A stretch of 64,000 nt of DNA from Candidatus Acetothermia bacterium JdFR-48 (GCA_002011425.1 MTNJ01000029.1:7088-71087); one strand, 5' to 3'. Positions 44,441 through 52,957 are shown, counted from the stretch's first letter. Numbers and translations are program-made. Notes: generated from the letters alone by a model not told the origin.

Positions 44441-44772
44441 AGGTCTTTCTCTACTTGCTATTGGCGATCGGTGCGATCTTCAATGGCCTCGGGGCCTTTG
44501 CCTTGATCCGCTTTCCCGATGTCTACACCCGGATCCACGGAGCCACCAAATGTACCACCTTCGGATCCATCTTCTCGATCCTGGCAGTGGTGATCTACGG
44601 GTTCGTGAAAGGAGGTGGCGAGGGCGGCACCCTTGCGATCCACGCCCTGTTGGCCCTTTTCTTCCTCCTCATCACGAACCCCACCGGCTCCCATGCCTTG
44701 GCGCGGGGGGCGCATCGGGCCGGGGTGAGGCCCGTGGGCGCGGTGGTAGATAGGTTGGAGGAGAAGGAATGA
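44437..44772 (+). CDS. mbhC: MbhC (MrpG-like antiporter subunit)
   Basis: 111 residues with three helices. FALIRFPDVYTRIHGATKCTT is the MrpG signature (R-F-P-D-x-Y-x-R-x-H-A), and LLITNPTGSHALARGAHRAG closes the core. ATGA overlaps with mbhB and mbhD. Confidence 0.92.
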   Translation: MKVFLYLLLAIGAIFNGLGAFALIRFPDVYTRIHGATKCTTFGSIFSILAVVIYGFVKGGGEGGTLAIHALLALFFLLITNPTGSHALARGAHRAGVRPVGAVVDRLEEKE

Positions 44773-45011
44773 CGGCCCTGCACGTGCTAACACTCACTTT
44801 GGTGGTTGTCGGGGCGGCGTTGGCGGCTTGGTTCAAAGACCTCTTGGCCTCCGTGATCGCCCTGGCCGGAGCGAGCCTCCTCCTTTCCCTGGAGTTCTAC
44901 CTGCTCCAGGCGCCAGACGTCGCCATCGCCGAGGCCGGGATCGGGGCCGCCCTCACCGCGGCCATCTACATCCTCGCCATTCGCAAAACCCGTCCCAAGG
45001 AGGAAGAATGA
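44769..45011 (+). CDS. mbhD: MbhD (DUF4040; MrpA C-terminal-like subunit)
   Basis: 80 residues, three helices. LLSLEFYLLQAPDVAIAEAG is the conserved segment of MbhD and of the MrpA C-terminal part, with buried acidic residues (Asp, Glu) on the helix that are important for ion movement. It is encoded as a separate small protein, as in Thermococcales Mbh. Confidence 0.9.
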   Translation: MTALHVLTLTLVVVGAALAAWFKDLLASVIALAGASLLLSLEFYLLQAPDVAIAEAGIGAALTAAIYILAIRKTRPKEEE

Positions 45012-45274
45012 AGCGGTGGTTCTTCTTCGCAATGTTGTTGATCCTGGCCGGTTACCTCCTTGGAGGCAGCGTGTGGCTTCGCCCTTTCGGTGAGCCTCCG
45101 CGCTCTGAGATGGACCGTTATTTCATCGAAAATGCCCAAACCGAGGTGGCTGCCAACAACGTGGTTACCGCCATCGTCTTCGATTACCGCGGTTACGACA
45201 CCCTGGGCGAGGCCACGGTCCTCTTCGCGGCTGTAGTGGGCGTGGTGCTTCTGCTGCGGAAGGTGAAGGAATGA
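45008..45274 (+). CDS. mbhE: MbhE (MrpA C-terminal / MrpB N-terminal-like subunit)
   Basis: 88 residues from the ATG at 45008 (ATGA with mbhD). Helix at the N-terminus, then NNVVTAIVFDYRGYDTLGEATVLFAAVVGV, the MbhE/MrpA-end signature (V-T-x-I-L-x-D-x-R-x-x-D-T-x-G-E), and a second helix. Confidence 0.91.
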   Translation: MKRWFFFAMLLILAGYLLGGSVWLRPFGEPPRSEMDRYFIENAQTEVAANNVVTAIVFDYRGYDTLGEATVLFAAVVGVVLLLRKVKE

Positions 45275-45720
45275 GCGTAATAGTACGGACGATAAGCCGC
45301 GTGGTAGCTCCGGTCGCCCTGGCGTTCGGGGCGTACGTGATCATGCACGGCCACCTCACCCCTGGCGGCGGCTTCCAGGGAGGGGCGGTGGTGGCCTCGG
45401 TGGTGGCCCTCCTGGTAGTGGCCTTCGAGTCCGGACGGTGGAAGAAGTGGAAGGACGTTCTCCTACCGCTCGAGGACCTCGGCGCTATGGCGTTTACCAT
45501 TTTGGCCTTCTTGGGCCTCGGTGCCACCTTCTTCCGGAATATCCTCGCCGGGGGCGGGGGGCTCTTCGGGGCGCCGGTCCCCCAACTCGGCCCCAATCCT
45601 GGGGCCCTTAACACCGCCGGGACCCTACCCCTCATGAACTGGGCCGTGGGGCTCAAGGTTATCGCCGGACTTGGCTCGGTGGTGATCCTCCTTTCCCTTT
45701 TTGGGAGGGAAGATGGGTAA
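45271..45720 (+). CDS. mbhF: MbhF (MrpB-like antiporter subunit)
   Basis: 149 residues, four helices. FGAYVIMHGHLTPGGGFQGGAVVAS is the MrpB signature (H-G-H-x-x-P-G-G-G-F-Q-G-G). A loop with GGLFGAPVPQLG precedes the last helix. Overlaps mbhG by eight bases. Confidence 0.92.
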   Translation: MSVIVRTISRVVAPVALAFGAYVIMHGHLTPGGGFQGGAVVASVVALLVVAFESGRWKKWKDVLLPLEDLGAMAFTILAFLGLGATFFRNILAGGGGLFGAPVPQLGPNPGALNTAGTLPLMNWAVGLKVIAGLGSVVILLSLFGREDG

Positions 45721-46060
45721 CATGCCGTTCGTGGTGAGCATGATCCTCGTGATGGTGGGATTCCTCACCCTCATCACCCGGAGGAACCTTATCAAGCTCG
45801 CCATCGGGATCTCCATCATCGAAATGGGGGTGAACCTATTCCTCGTCTCCTTGGGCTACGTCAAAGGAGGAATTGCCCCCATTTACACATATGCGCCCCC
45901 AGGTGCGAAGGAGATGGTCTTTCCTACCCCGCAGGCGTTGACGCTCACCGCCATCGTCATCGGGCTCGCTACCACTGCCCTAATGTTGGCCTTCGCCGTG
46001 GTCATCTACCGCCACCGGGGGACGTTGGATGCTGAGAAGATCCGGGAATTGAGGGGATAA
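45713..46060 (+). CDS. mbhG: MbhG (MrpC / NuoK-like subunit)
   Basis: 115 residues from the ATG at 45713, preceded by GGGAGGGAAG; an ATG at 45722 is an alternative. NuoK/MrpC fold of three helices: NLIKLAIGISIIEMGVNLFLV with the buried Glu, and PTPQALTLTAIVIGLATTALMLA, the MrpC signature. Two bases before mbhH. Confidence 0.92.
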   Translation: MGNMPFVVSMILVMVGFLTLITRRNLIKLAIGISIIEMGVNLFLVSLGYVKGGIAPIYTYAPPGAKEMVFPTPQALTLTAIVIGLATTALMLAFAVVIYRHRGTLDAEKIRELRG

Positions 46061-46062
46061 CG

Positions 46063-47589
46063 ATGCTTATACATGCGCCGATCCTCGCGATAGCCGTGCC
46101 ACTTCTCGGGGCTTTCTCCCTGCTGGGGCTGGCTTACCTCAGCCGTACCCTGCGGAACATATGGGCCTGTTTGATATCAGCCTTTACCAGCGCAATGGCG
46201 GTAGCCGTGGCGATCCGAGCCTTCACCGAGGGGGTCGTGGTCTATACCCTGGGCGCTGCTTCTCCCACGGAGAGCGTGACCGCTGGGGGCTTTCCCATCA
46301 GGATCGTCCTCGTCGTCGACGGACTCGGGGCCTTCATGGGCCTTATCGCCGCCCTGGCGGGGGTCGTGGCGCTTGTCTATTACTTCCAATATCTGAAGGA
46401 GGAGGAAGGAAAGAGCCTGGGACTCTCGTTACTCTTGCTCCTATGGGCCGGGATCCTCGGGTTGGTCTACACCGGGGACCTGTTCAACTTCTTCGTTTTC
46501 CTCGAGATAACGAGCATCGCTGCCTGCGCCTTGATTGGCTATCGTACGTGGGAATCCCGACCGCCAGAGGCCGCGTTCAAGACCATGGCAATGTACACCC
46601 TCGGTGGCCTCCTCGTCCTCATCTCCGTCGGGATCTTATACGGCGAGTATGACGCTCTGAACATCGCCTATCTCTCCAAGGCTATCACCGGATCCCTCTT
46701 GGATAAGTTGGCCCTCGGGCTTCTGCTGGGGGGATTGCTGATGAAGGCCGGAGCGGTGCCGGCCCACATGTGGGCCCCCGATGCTTATGGTGAGGCCCCG
46801 GCCACGGCGACTATCGTCCTCGTCGCCAACACCCAGGCGGCGATCTACGCGATCTTGAGGGTGGTGTTCACCCTGTTCGGCGGGGCCCTCGCGGCCCCGG
46901 GGATCGGTTGGCTCATCGCCTCGCTGGGGATCACCACCGTGCTCGTCGCGGTCCTTATGGCGGTGGTGCAGCGACACCTCGGTCGTCTGGTTGCCTACGG
47001 GGCCGTGTCCCAGTTGGGGTACATGCTTCTCGCGGTGGGGGTGGGAGCCGTGGCACGGGGTGGGTTCGGCGAGGTGGCTCTCACGGGCGGCATATTCCAC
47101 ATGATCAACGACGCCGCCTCGGTGGGGCTCCTCTTCTTCGTAGTGGGCGCGGTGCGCCGTGCCACGGGCTCCGTGGACCTCCTCTCGTTGGGGGGACTCG
47201 GCCACACGCTGCGGTGGGAGGCGGGCTTCTTCCTCCTGGGGGCCCTGGCCCTGGCGGGGATCCCGCCCCTGAACGGTTTCGCCTCCAAGTTCCTGATCTA
47301 CGAGTCCACGTTCAGGGCATCGCCGATCCTCGCGGCCCTCGCGCTTCTCGCCTCGATCCTGCTTCTCGCCGTAGTGGTGCGGGCCTTCCAGGGGGCGTTC
47401 CTCGGGCCGAAGGTGCGGGAGGCCAGCCCCGCCCCGCGGGGCATGTTGGTCGCCATGGGGATCCTGGCATTGGTGATCGTGGTGTTCGGGCTCTTTCCGG
47501 GCTTCTTCATCGAGCGGATCGTCTCGCCCGCGGTGCAGGCCGTGCTCACGGGCCGTGAGGCGTATCTCGCGGCCGTCCTCGGAGGGTAG
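46063..47589 (+). CDS. mbhH: MbhH (MrpD-like antiporter subunit)
   Basis: 508 residues, about 14 helices, NuoN/MrpD family. LVYTGDLFNFFVFLEITSIA carries the conserved Glu, LLGGLLMKAGAVPAHMWAPDA the Lys of the broken helix, and GAVSQLGYMLLAVG and FHMINDAASVGLLFF the later ion-path residues. GIPPLNGFASKFLIY is also family-typical. This is the main ion-translocating subunit. Confidence 0.95.
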   Translation: MLIHAPILAIAVPLLGAFSLLGLAYLSRTLRNIWACLISAFTSAMAVAVAIRAFTEGVVVYTLGAASPTESVTAGGFPIRIVLVVDGLGAFMGLIAALAGVVALVYYFQYLKEEEGKSLGLSLLLLLWAGILGLVYTGDLFNFFVFLEITSIAACALIGYRTWESRPPEAAFKTMAMYTLGGLLVLISVGILYGEYDALNIAYLSKAITGSLLDKLALGLLLGGLLMKAGAVPAHMWAPDAYGEAPATATIVLVANTQAAIYAILRVVFTLFGGALAAPGIGWLIASLGITTVLVAVLMAVVQRHLGRLVAYGAVSQLGYMLLAVGVGAVARGGFGEVALTGGIFHMINDAASVGLLFFVVGAVRRATGSVDLLSLGGLGHTLRWEAGFFLLGALALAGIPPLNGFASKFLIYESTFRASPILAALALLASILLLAVVVRAFQGAFLGPKVREASPAPRGMLVAMGILALVIVVFGLFPGFFIERIVSPAVQAVLTGREAYLAAVLGG

Positions 47590-47592
47590 AAG

Positions 47593-47922
47593 ATGAGGAT
47601 CGGAAGCGGCGAGGGATTCTGGGGTCCTATCGTTTGGGTGATCCTCGCGCTGGGTATCCTGGCGATGGGGTTCGCCGTCTGGCTCCAGGGGCGGCGCACC
47701 TATAAGCGGGGAACAGAACAGGAAGAGCCATTTCTCTCGGGCGAAAAACTTTCCAAGGGTGGAGGAGCGGTGGCTGGGATCCACCTCTACTGGGGTTTCG
47801 CTGAGGCCCTGCGGCCGCTCCTTTCGAGACTGGTCGCGTTCCACTCCGGGTTCGTGGGCGACTACGTGGGTTGGCTCCTGGTCGTTCTCGTCGTTTCCCT
47901 GCTGGTGGTGATGCTCTCATGA
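47593..47922 (+). CDS. mbhI: MbhI (small membrane subunit linking antiporter and hydrogenase modules)
   Basis: 109 residues with a helix at each end: WGPIVWVILALGILAMGFAVW and DYVGWLLVVLVVSLLVVML. The middle has GIHLYWGFAEALRPLLSRLVAFHSGFVGDYVG, similar to the end of NuoL-like subunits. Size and position match MbhI of Thermococcales, whose long helix bridges the modules. ATGA with mbhJ. Confidence 0.85.
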   Translation: MRIGSGEGFWGPIVWVILALGILAMGFAVWLQGRRTYKRGTEQEEPFLSGEKLSKGGGAVAGIHLYWGFAEALRPLLSRLVAFHSGFVGDYVGWLLVVLVVSLLVVMLS

Positions 47923-48380
47923 AGCAAATGAAACTCCTCGAGCGGCTGAAATTATCCGGACTCAAACGGGCCCTTTGGGTCTACCACCTGAACAGCGGCG
48001 GTTGCAATGGTTGTGATATCGAGATCCTCGCTGCCCTCACGCCCCGCTACGACGTGGAGCGGTTCGGGATAAAGCTTGTGGGTTCGCCCCGCCACGCGGA
48101 CGTACTGTTAGTCACCGGGACCGTGACCCGGCCTATGTACGAGCGGGTGAGGCGTATCTACGCTCAGACGCCTGACCCCAAGGTGGTCATCGCCATCGGA
48201 GGTTGTGCCTCCACGAGCGGCGTCTTCTACGAGTCCTACAACGTCCTCGGTCCGGTGGACAACGTAATCCCGGTGGACGTTTATATCCCGGGGTGCCCGC
48301 CGCGGCCGGAGGCGATCATCGACGGCGTCGTGAAGGCGGTGGCCAAATTGGAACGACTCATGGAGGGGAAGGAAGGATGA
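47919..48380 (+). CDS. mbhJ: MbhJ ([NiFe] hydrogenase small subunit, NuoB-like)
   Basis: 153 residues from the ATG at 47919. The proximal [4Fe-4S] cluster ligands are in GGCNGCDIE, AIGGCAST and VYIPGCPPRPEAI, giving four conserved Cys. It passes electrons from ferredoxin clusters to the NiFe site. Confidence 0.95.
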   Translation: MKQMKLLERLKLSGLKRALWVYHLNSGGCNGCDIEILAALTPRYDVERFGIKLVGSPRHADVLLVTGTVTRPMYERVRRIYAQTPDPKVVIAIGGCASTSGVFYESYNVLGPVDNVIPVDVYIPGCPPRPEAIIDGVVKAVAKLERLMEGKEG

Positions 48381-48919
48381 GGGCACAAGAGGTCTTGGAG
48401 GCCCTTCAGGGAAAACTTGGCGGGAGGATCCGGAATCTGGAGATAAAGGCCGAGACCGTGGGATACAGGCGTCCGCGGGAACGGGAGTTCATTTGGGCCG
48501 AAATCGACCGGGGGGACCTGCCCGATGCCGTTCGGACCCTGAAGGAGCTCGCTCCCCTCCACATCTCCATCATCTCCGGTGCAGACGCAGGTGACCGGAT
48601 CGAACTCATCTATCACTTCGGTGTAGGATACGGGACGGAAACCGGTGAAGTGATGGTGAACTTCCGCCTCGCCGTCCCCAAGGACGACCCCAAAGTTCCA
48701 TCGCTCTGTGACATCCTCCCCGGAGCCGAGACTACCGAACGGGAGAAGCTCGAGTTCTTGGGAGTAGAGTTCGAGGGGATCCCCGATGCGAGGAAGCTCT
48801 TCCTCCCCGACGAATTGGAAATCCATCCCTGGCGCAAGGATGAGCCCGACCTGGCGAAATACGTGCGGCGTACCGTGGCTTGGGAGGAAAAGAAAGATGA
48901 GGGAAAAGGTGAAGCCTGA
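48377..48919 (+). CDS. mbhK: MbhK (NuoC-like hydrogenase subunit)
   Basis: 180 residues. NuoC-like features: LAPLHISIISGADAGDRIELIYHF, VPKDDPKVPSLCDILPGA and EREKLEFLGVEFEGIPDARKLFLPDEL. It scaffolds the small and large subunits. ATGA with mbhJ; overlaps mbhL by 23 bases. Confidence 0.93.
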   Translation: MRAQEVLEALQGKLGGRIRNLEIKAETVGYRRPREREFIWAEIDRGDLPDAVRTLKELAPLHISIISGADAGDRIELIYHFGVGYGTETGEVMVNFRLAVPKDDPKVPSLCDILPGAETTEREKLEFLGVEFEGIPDARKLFLPDELEIHPWRKDEPDLAKYVRRTVAWEEKKDEGKGEA

Positions 48920-50201
48920 AGAGAAAACCGAGGAACTCACGAAGGCCTGCCCCACGTGTTTCGAGGTCCCAATCGGGCCGATTCACCCGGCCCTAAAGGA
49001 GGGAATCCGGTTTACCTTCTGGATAGAGGGGGAGCGAATTCGAAAGGTGGACATCCGCCCGGGGTTCATGCACCGGGGGATCGAGTTCATGGGGACCAAG
49101 CGAAATCTGATCCAAGTCCTCTATCTGGCTGAACGGATCTGTGGTATCTGCTCCATATCGCATCCCTTGGCCATCGTCCAGGCAGTGGAGCAGGCGGCGG
49201 GGATCGAAGTGCCTCCCCGCGCCCAGTACATCCGCGTGATTATCGGGGAGCTCGAGCGCATTCACTCCCACCTCCTGTGGGCGGGGGTCGCGGCCCACGA
49301 GCTCGGTTTCGATACGCTGCTACACTATGTGTGGAAGGTGCGCGAGCCAGTCTTGGATATCCTCGAGGACCTGACCGGGAACCGAATCGACTACGCCATT
49401 CCCATCTACGGCGGCGTCCGCCGTGACGTACCACCGGAGAAATATCCCAAGCTGAAGGATGCTCTACGCTATTACCGTAGCCTGGTGGACGATTTCGTGA
49501 ATTTCTTCCTGAGGGATCCCTCCATCGAGGCCCGGACCCGCGGTGTGGGGGTTCTCACAAGCGAGGAGGCGGATTCCCTCTGTGCTGTGGGCCCCACTGC
49601 TAGGGCCTCAGGGTTGCGGAAGGACGTGCGACAGGACTGGCCTTACTTCGCTTATCCCGACCTCGAGGTGAAGGCCCTTACCCCTGAGGACATGGGCCTC
49701 GAGGTGCGGGGCGATGTATACGACCGCATCGTCGTGCGCCTCCTTGAGGTCGTTCAATCGATAGAACTCATCGAGCAGTGCCTCGAGGAGATGCCGGAGG
49801 GGGAAATCACCGCCTTCCCCAAGGTCGCGGCCCTCCTCGCACACCTCAAGAAGGCGGAAGGCGAGGGAGTCGGTCGCCATGAGGCCCCCCGAGGCGAGGT
49901 AATTCACTATATCCGCCTCGAAGCCGGAGAGGAAGCGCCGGCGGTGTGGAAGGTAAAGGCACCCACGTACTCCAACCTCATGCCGTGGTATCCTATGTTC
50001 CGCGACCAGGAGATCGCCGACATCCCCATCGTTGCCGCCTCCATCGACCCCTGTATATGCTGCATGGAGCGGGTGCAGATCGTGTGCGATGGGAAAGCAG
50101 AGACCCTATTGAAGGATGAGCTCCTCAGGCTCTCGTGGGCCAAGACCGAAAGGGTCGCGTCACGCGTCACCCGTCAAGTGTCACCTGGGAGGGGAGGATG
50201 A
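48897..50201 (+). CDS. mbhL: MbhL ([NiFe] hydrogenase large subunit, NuoD-like)
   Basis: 434 residues from the ATG at 48897. Both NiFe-binding pairs are kept: Cys82/Cys85 in AERICGICS and Cys386/Cys389 in DPCICCMER, with an extra Cys388 between. This separates it from complex I NuoD and from sulfur-reducing Mbs, which lose part of the set, and supports true H2 chemistry. IERIHSHLLW-type motif is GELERIHSHLLWAG. A short Cys pair at 18 and 21 (CPTC) is additional. About 40 residues follow the last Cys. Confidence 0.95.
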   Translation: MREKVKPEEKTEELTKACPTCFEVPIGPIHPALKEGIRFTFWIEGERIRKVDIRPGFMHRGIEFMGTKRNLIQVLYLAERICGICSISHPLAIVQAVEQAAGIEVPPRAQYIRVIIGELERIHSHLLWAGVAAHELGFDTLLHYVWKVREPVLDILEDLTGNRIDYAIPIYGGVRRDVPPEKYPKLKDALRYYRSLVDDFVNFFLRDPSIEARTRGVGVLTSEEADSLCAVGPTARASGLRKDVRQDWPYFAYPDLEVKALTPEDMGLEVRGDVYDRIVVRLLEVVQSIELIEQCLEEMPEGEITAFPKVAALLAHLKKAEGEGVGRHEAPRGEVIHYIRLEAGEEAPAVWKVKAPTYSNLMPWYPMFRDQEIADIPIVAASIDPCICCMERVQIVCDGKAETLLKDELLRLSWAKTERVASRVTRQVSPGRGG

Positions 50202-51193
50202 GTGGCCTCAATGCCCTGTGGCAGGCAATACTGGTCCTCGTCGGCGGCGGGGTCGTGGGGTTCCTGTACAAGGGGCTGGACCGTAAGCTCGCCGCCCGGC
50301 TCCAGGGGAGGATCGGGCCTCCTCTGAGGCAACCGGTCTTGGACGTGATAAAACTCCTGCTCAAGGAGAACATTGTTCCACGGACGGCGATTCCCTGGCT
50401 CTTCCAGGCAGCGCCTTTCCTTGCCTTCATTACCGCCGTCACGGCGCTCCTCTACCTCCCCATCGGTTCCCTCGCGCCGGTCCTGCATGGATATGGTGAT
50501 CTGGTGCTCCTCCTTTACCTCCTCGCCATTCCGGCCTTGGCCATGGCCATGGGTGGCTTCGCCTCCGGGTCTCCCTATGCCGTGGTGGGGGCTCAGCGCG
50601 AGATCGTGATGATGATGTCGTATGAGTTCCCCCTGGCCATCGCTGCCGTGGGAATCGCGTGGCGACTCGCGACCCTGGGGATCGGTCCATCCTTCTCCCT
50701 CGCCACCATCGCGGCCAATCCTCTCTGGGGATTAGTGGGGCCCCTGGGGTGGATTGGACTTCTGTTCCTGTTTGTGGCGCTCCTTGCCGTTACCCCCGCA
50801 GAGCTTTCTAAGATCCCATTCGATATTCCCGAAGCCGAAACCGAGATCGCCGGGGGCCTATTCGTGGAGTACTCCGGGGTCAACCTGGCCCTCTTCTACC
50901 TCGCCGACGTGATAAAGACCCTGGTTATCGCAGGCCTTGTCGTCGCCCTCTTCATTCCCTATGGACTCGCCGTCCCCCTCGGTATCACTGGGGTTGGGGG
51001 ACAGGTGCTCGATATCCTCTTCTTCCTGGTCAAGCTCTTTGGGGTGGTCTTCTTCGCGGTAACCGTGGTCCGCGTGGCCTTCGCTCGCCTCAAGGTGGAC
51101 CAGGTGGTGCGGCTCTACTTGCTTCCCACGACCCTGCTCGCGCTGGCGGGCCTGCTTCTCCTCGTCCTGGATAAGGTGGTGATGGGAGGATGA
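50198..51193 (+). CDS. mbhM: MbhM (NuoH-like membrane anchor subunit)
   Basis: 331 residues, eight helices. RLQGRIGPPLRQPVLDVIKLL, AQREIVMMMSYEFPLA and LSKIPFDIPEAETEIAGG with VEYSG are NuoH signatures with the acidic residues of the ion/quinone path. It joins the hydrogenase arm to the membrane. ATGA overlaps both sides. Confidence 0.95.
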   Translation: MSGLNALWQAILVLVGGGVVGFLYKGLDRKLAARLQGRIGPPLRQPVLDVIKLLLKENIVPRTAIPWLFQAAPFLAFITAVTALLYLPIGSLAPVLHGYGDLVLLLYLLAIPALAMAMGGFASGSPYAVVGAQREIVMMMSYEFPLAIAAVGIAWRLATLGIGPSFSLATIAANPLWGLVGPLGWIGLLFLFVALLAVTPAELSKIPFDIPEAETEIAGGLFVEYSGVNLALFYLADVIKTLVIAGLVVALFIPYGLAVPLGITGVGGQVLDILFFLVKLFGVVFFAVTVVRVAFARLKVDQVVRLYLLPTTLLALAGLLLLVLDKVVMGG

Positions 51194-51582
51194 TCTTCAA
51201 GGCCCTTTTCCTGCAACTTTTCACGCGTCCGGTGACGAATCGCTTCCCCGCGAAGTACATGCCCACATCGGTACTCGGGTTCCTCGGGAAGGTCCAAGAG
51301 GGGAAGGCGAAGATTGTGCCCCCAGTTCCTGTCACCGAAGGCTTCCGGGGGAAGATCGCCTACGATCGGGAGAAGTGTATCGGCTGCCAGTTATGCATCC
51401 GGGTATGTCCCGCACAGGTGATCGAGTTTAAGCCTGAGGAGAAGAAGATCCGCATGTACGTCACGCGCTGTACATACTGTGCTCAGTGCGTGGACGTATG
51501 CCCCGTCGGTGCTCTGTCCCGGAGCCAAGAGTTCTTGCTCGCCGATTATGATCGCTTCGCCTCAAACCTTGTGGTGGAGTAA
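51190..51582 (+). CDS. mbhN: MbhN (NuoI-like 2[4Fe-4S] ferredoxin subunit)
   Basis: 130 residues. Two cluster motifs, CIGCQLCIRVCP and CTYCAQCVDVCP, carry eight Cys. FPAKYMP near the N-terminus resembles NuoI/EchF proteins. It should accept electrons from reduced ferredoxin. Last of the 14 genes; two bases separate its stop from the convergent small gene's stop. Confidence 0.95.
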   Translation: MIFKALFLQLFTRPVTNRFPAKYMPTSVLGFLGKVQEGKAKIVPPVPVTEGFRGKIAYDREKCIGCQLCIRVCPAQVIEFKPEEKKIRMYVTRCTYCAQCVDVCPVGALSRSQEFLLADYDRFASNLVVE

Positions 51583-51584
51583 AT

Positions 51585-51791
51585 TCAGCGGCTGGCCTTC
51601 TTGCGGGTCGCGGTCTTCCGAGCGCGCTTGCGCTCCTCACGCTTGATGTATTCGATGATCGCCTCCACCACGAGGTCGTTAATGGAGCACTTGCGTTTGC
51701 GTGCAAGTTTCTTTATGCGTTCAATAGGCTTCAAGTGCCGTTTTGAAAGCGGGATATAGACAGAGAGTCTGCGGGTGACTTTTTCGGCCAT
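51585..51791 (-). CDS. Small basic ribbon-helix-helix-like protein
   Basis: 68 residues, three bases after prfB. RRLSVYIPLSKRHL (a strand) followed by PIERIKKLARKRKCSINDLVVEAIIEYIKRE (two helices) looks like a CopG/Arc fold. The tail RKRARKTATRKKAS is strongly basic. It may bind DNA or RNA. The target is unknown; it is convergent with mbhN and coupled to prfB. Confidence 0.75.
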   Translation of the reverse strand: MAEKVTRRLSVYIPLSKRHLKPIERIKKLARKRKCSINDLVVEAIIEYIKREERKRARKTATRKKASR

Positions 51792-51794
51792 CCC

Positions 51795-52904
51795 TTATTT
51801 CACCTCCTTCTTCGTTCTCGCCACTTCGACCTCGCCGCGCTCGAGCCATGCCCAGATGAACGGCCAGAGATCGCCGTCCAAGACCGCCTCCACGTTTCCG
51901 ACTTCAACCGCCGTACGATGGTCCCGCACGAGCTGATAGGGCTGAAGGATATAGGAACGGATTTGGTTGCCCCACTCGATCTCCCGGAGCTCGCCCCGGA
52001 GCTCCTCTATCTTCTTGGCCCGGGTCTCCTCCATCAGTGCCCGAAGGCGAGCCTTCAGGATCTTCAAGGCCATCTCCTTGTTCTGGTGTTGGGAGCGCTC
52101 ATTCTGGCAGGAGACGGTGATGCCGGTGGGGATATGGGTGATACGCACGGCGGTCTCGTTTTTCTGCATGTGTTGGCCACCCGGCCCCCCCGCGCGGAAG
52201 GTCTCGATTTTTAGATCCTCCTCTTTTATTTCAATGTCCTCTTCGGGGACGATGGGGGTTACAGTCACCGAGGCAAAGGAGGTATGGCGACGTCGGGCCG
52301 CATCGAAAGGGGAGATCCGCACCAGCCGATGGACCCCGGTTTCCCCCTTGAGGAGGCCATAAGCGTGGGAGCCCTTCACCTCGAGCGTGGCCGATTTGAT
52401 CCCTGCCTCCTCACCGTGGGTCTCGTCGAGAAGTCGCACCCTGAACCCGGCCCGTTCGCAGAATCGGGTGTACATCCGCAGTAACATCTCGGTCCAGTCT
52501 TGGGCGTCGGTCCCCCCAGCGCCGGCGTTCAAGGAGATGAAACAATCGCCGCGGTCGTATGGACCACACAGAAAGAGCGTTATCCGCGCCTTGTTGAACT
52601 CTTCCTGTAAGTCGGAGATAAATTTCGCTGCCTCATCCCGGGCGACGGGATCGCCCTCATCCGCGAGCGAGAGGAGGACCTCGGCTTCCTCCACCTTCTC
52701 CGTGAGTTCCTCTAAAACCCGTACCCGGTCCTTCAGCGCCTCGAGCTCAGTGATGAGCTCCCGGGCCCGCTTCTTGTCGTCCCAGAAGTCTGGTTGGGAC
52801 ATGAGACTCTCGAGTTCGGAGATACGCTCCTTCATTCGAGGAAGTTCGAATACCCCCTCCCAAACTTCCAAACGTTCTTTAAACTCTTTGAGGATATCTT
52901 CCAT
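51795..52904 (-). CDS. prfB: Peptide chain release factor 2, without the programmed frameshift
   Basis: 369 residues in a single frame. GGQ motif in AGGPGGQHMQKNETAVRITH, and the stop-codon recognition region is SPFDAARRRHTSFASV with SPF, diagnostic of RF2. No in-frame UGA with a CUU-U-GAC slip site occurs near codon 25, so autoregulation by frameshift is absent. Start: the ATG at 52904 (MEDILKEFKERLEVW) lies ten bases after TAAAGT of a clear promoter; the TTG at 52943 is part of the -35. The message should be leaderless. Confidence 0.95.
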   Translation of the reverse strand: MEDILKEFKERLEVWEGVFELPRMKERISELESLMSQPDFWDDKKRARELITELEALKDRVRVLEELTEKVEEAEVLLSLADEGDPVARDEAAKFISDLQEEFNKARITLFLCGPYDRGDCFISLNAGAGGTDAQDWTEMLLRMYTRFCERAGFRVRLLDETHGEEAGIKSATLEVKGSHAYGLLKGETGVHRLVRISPFDAARRRHTSFASVTVTPIVPEEDIEIKEEDLKIETFRAGGPGGQHMQKNETAVRITHIPTGITVSCQNERSQHQNKEMALKILKARLRALMEETRAKKIEELRGELREIEWGNQIRSYILQPYQLVRDHRTAVEVGNVEAVLDGDLWPFIWAWLERGEVEVARTKKEVK

Positions 52905-52914
52905 AGCTTGTGTG

Positions 52915-52943
52915 ACTTTAATCAATTGAATTGAAGTCCGCAA
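52915..52943 (-). promoter_or_regulatory. Promoter of prfB (TTGCGG–N17–TAAAGT)
   Basis: Minus strand: TTGCGG (52943–52938), 17 bases, TAAAGT (52920–52915), then ten bases to the ATG at 52904. It lies back to back with the rsmI -10 only two bases away. Confidence 0.5.
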
Positions 52944-52945
52944 GT

Positions 52946-52951
52946 TATAAT
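52946..52951 (+). promoter_or_regulatory. -10 element of rsmI (TATAAT)
   Basis: A perfect TATAAT ends six bases before the rsmI ATG (52958). No good -35 at 17 bases; TTGAAT (52926–52931) is at 14. There is no Shine-Dalgarno. Confidence 0.5.
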
Positions 52952-52957
52952 TCGCCG

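Noticed and set aside
46636-47844. 402-codon minus-strand frame opposite mbhH/mbhI
   Set aside because: Rich in His, Arg, Glu and Gln with no fold signature; a GC-driven shadow of a membrane-protein gene.
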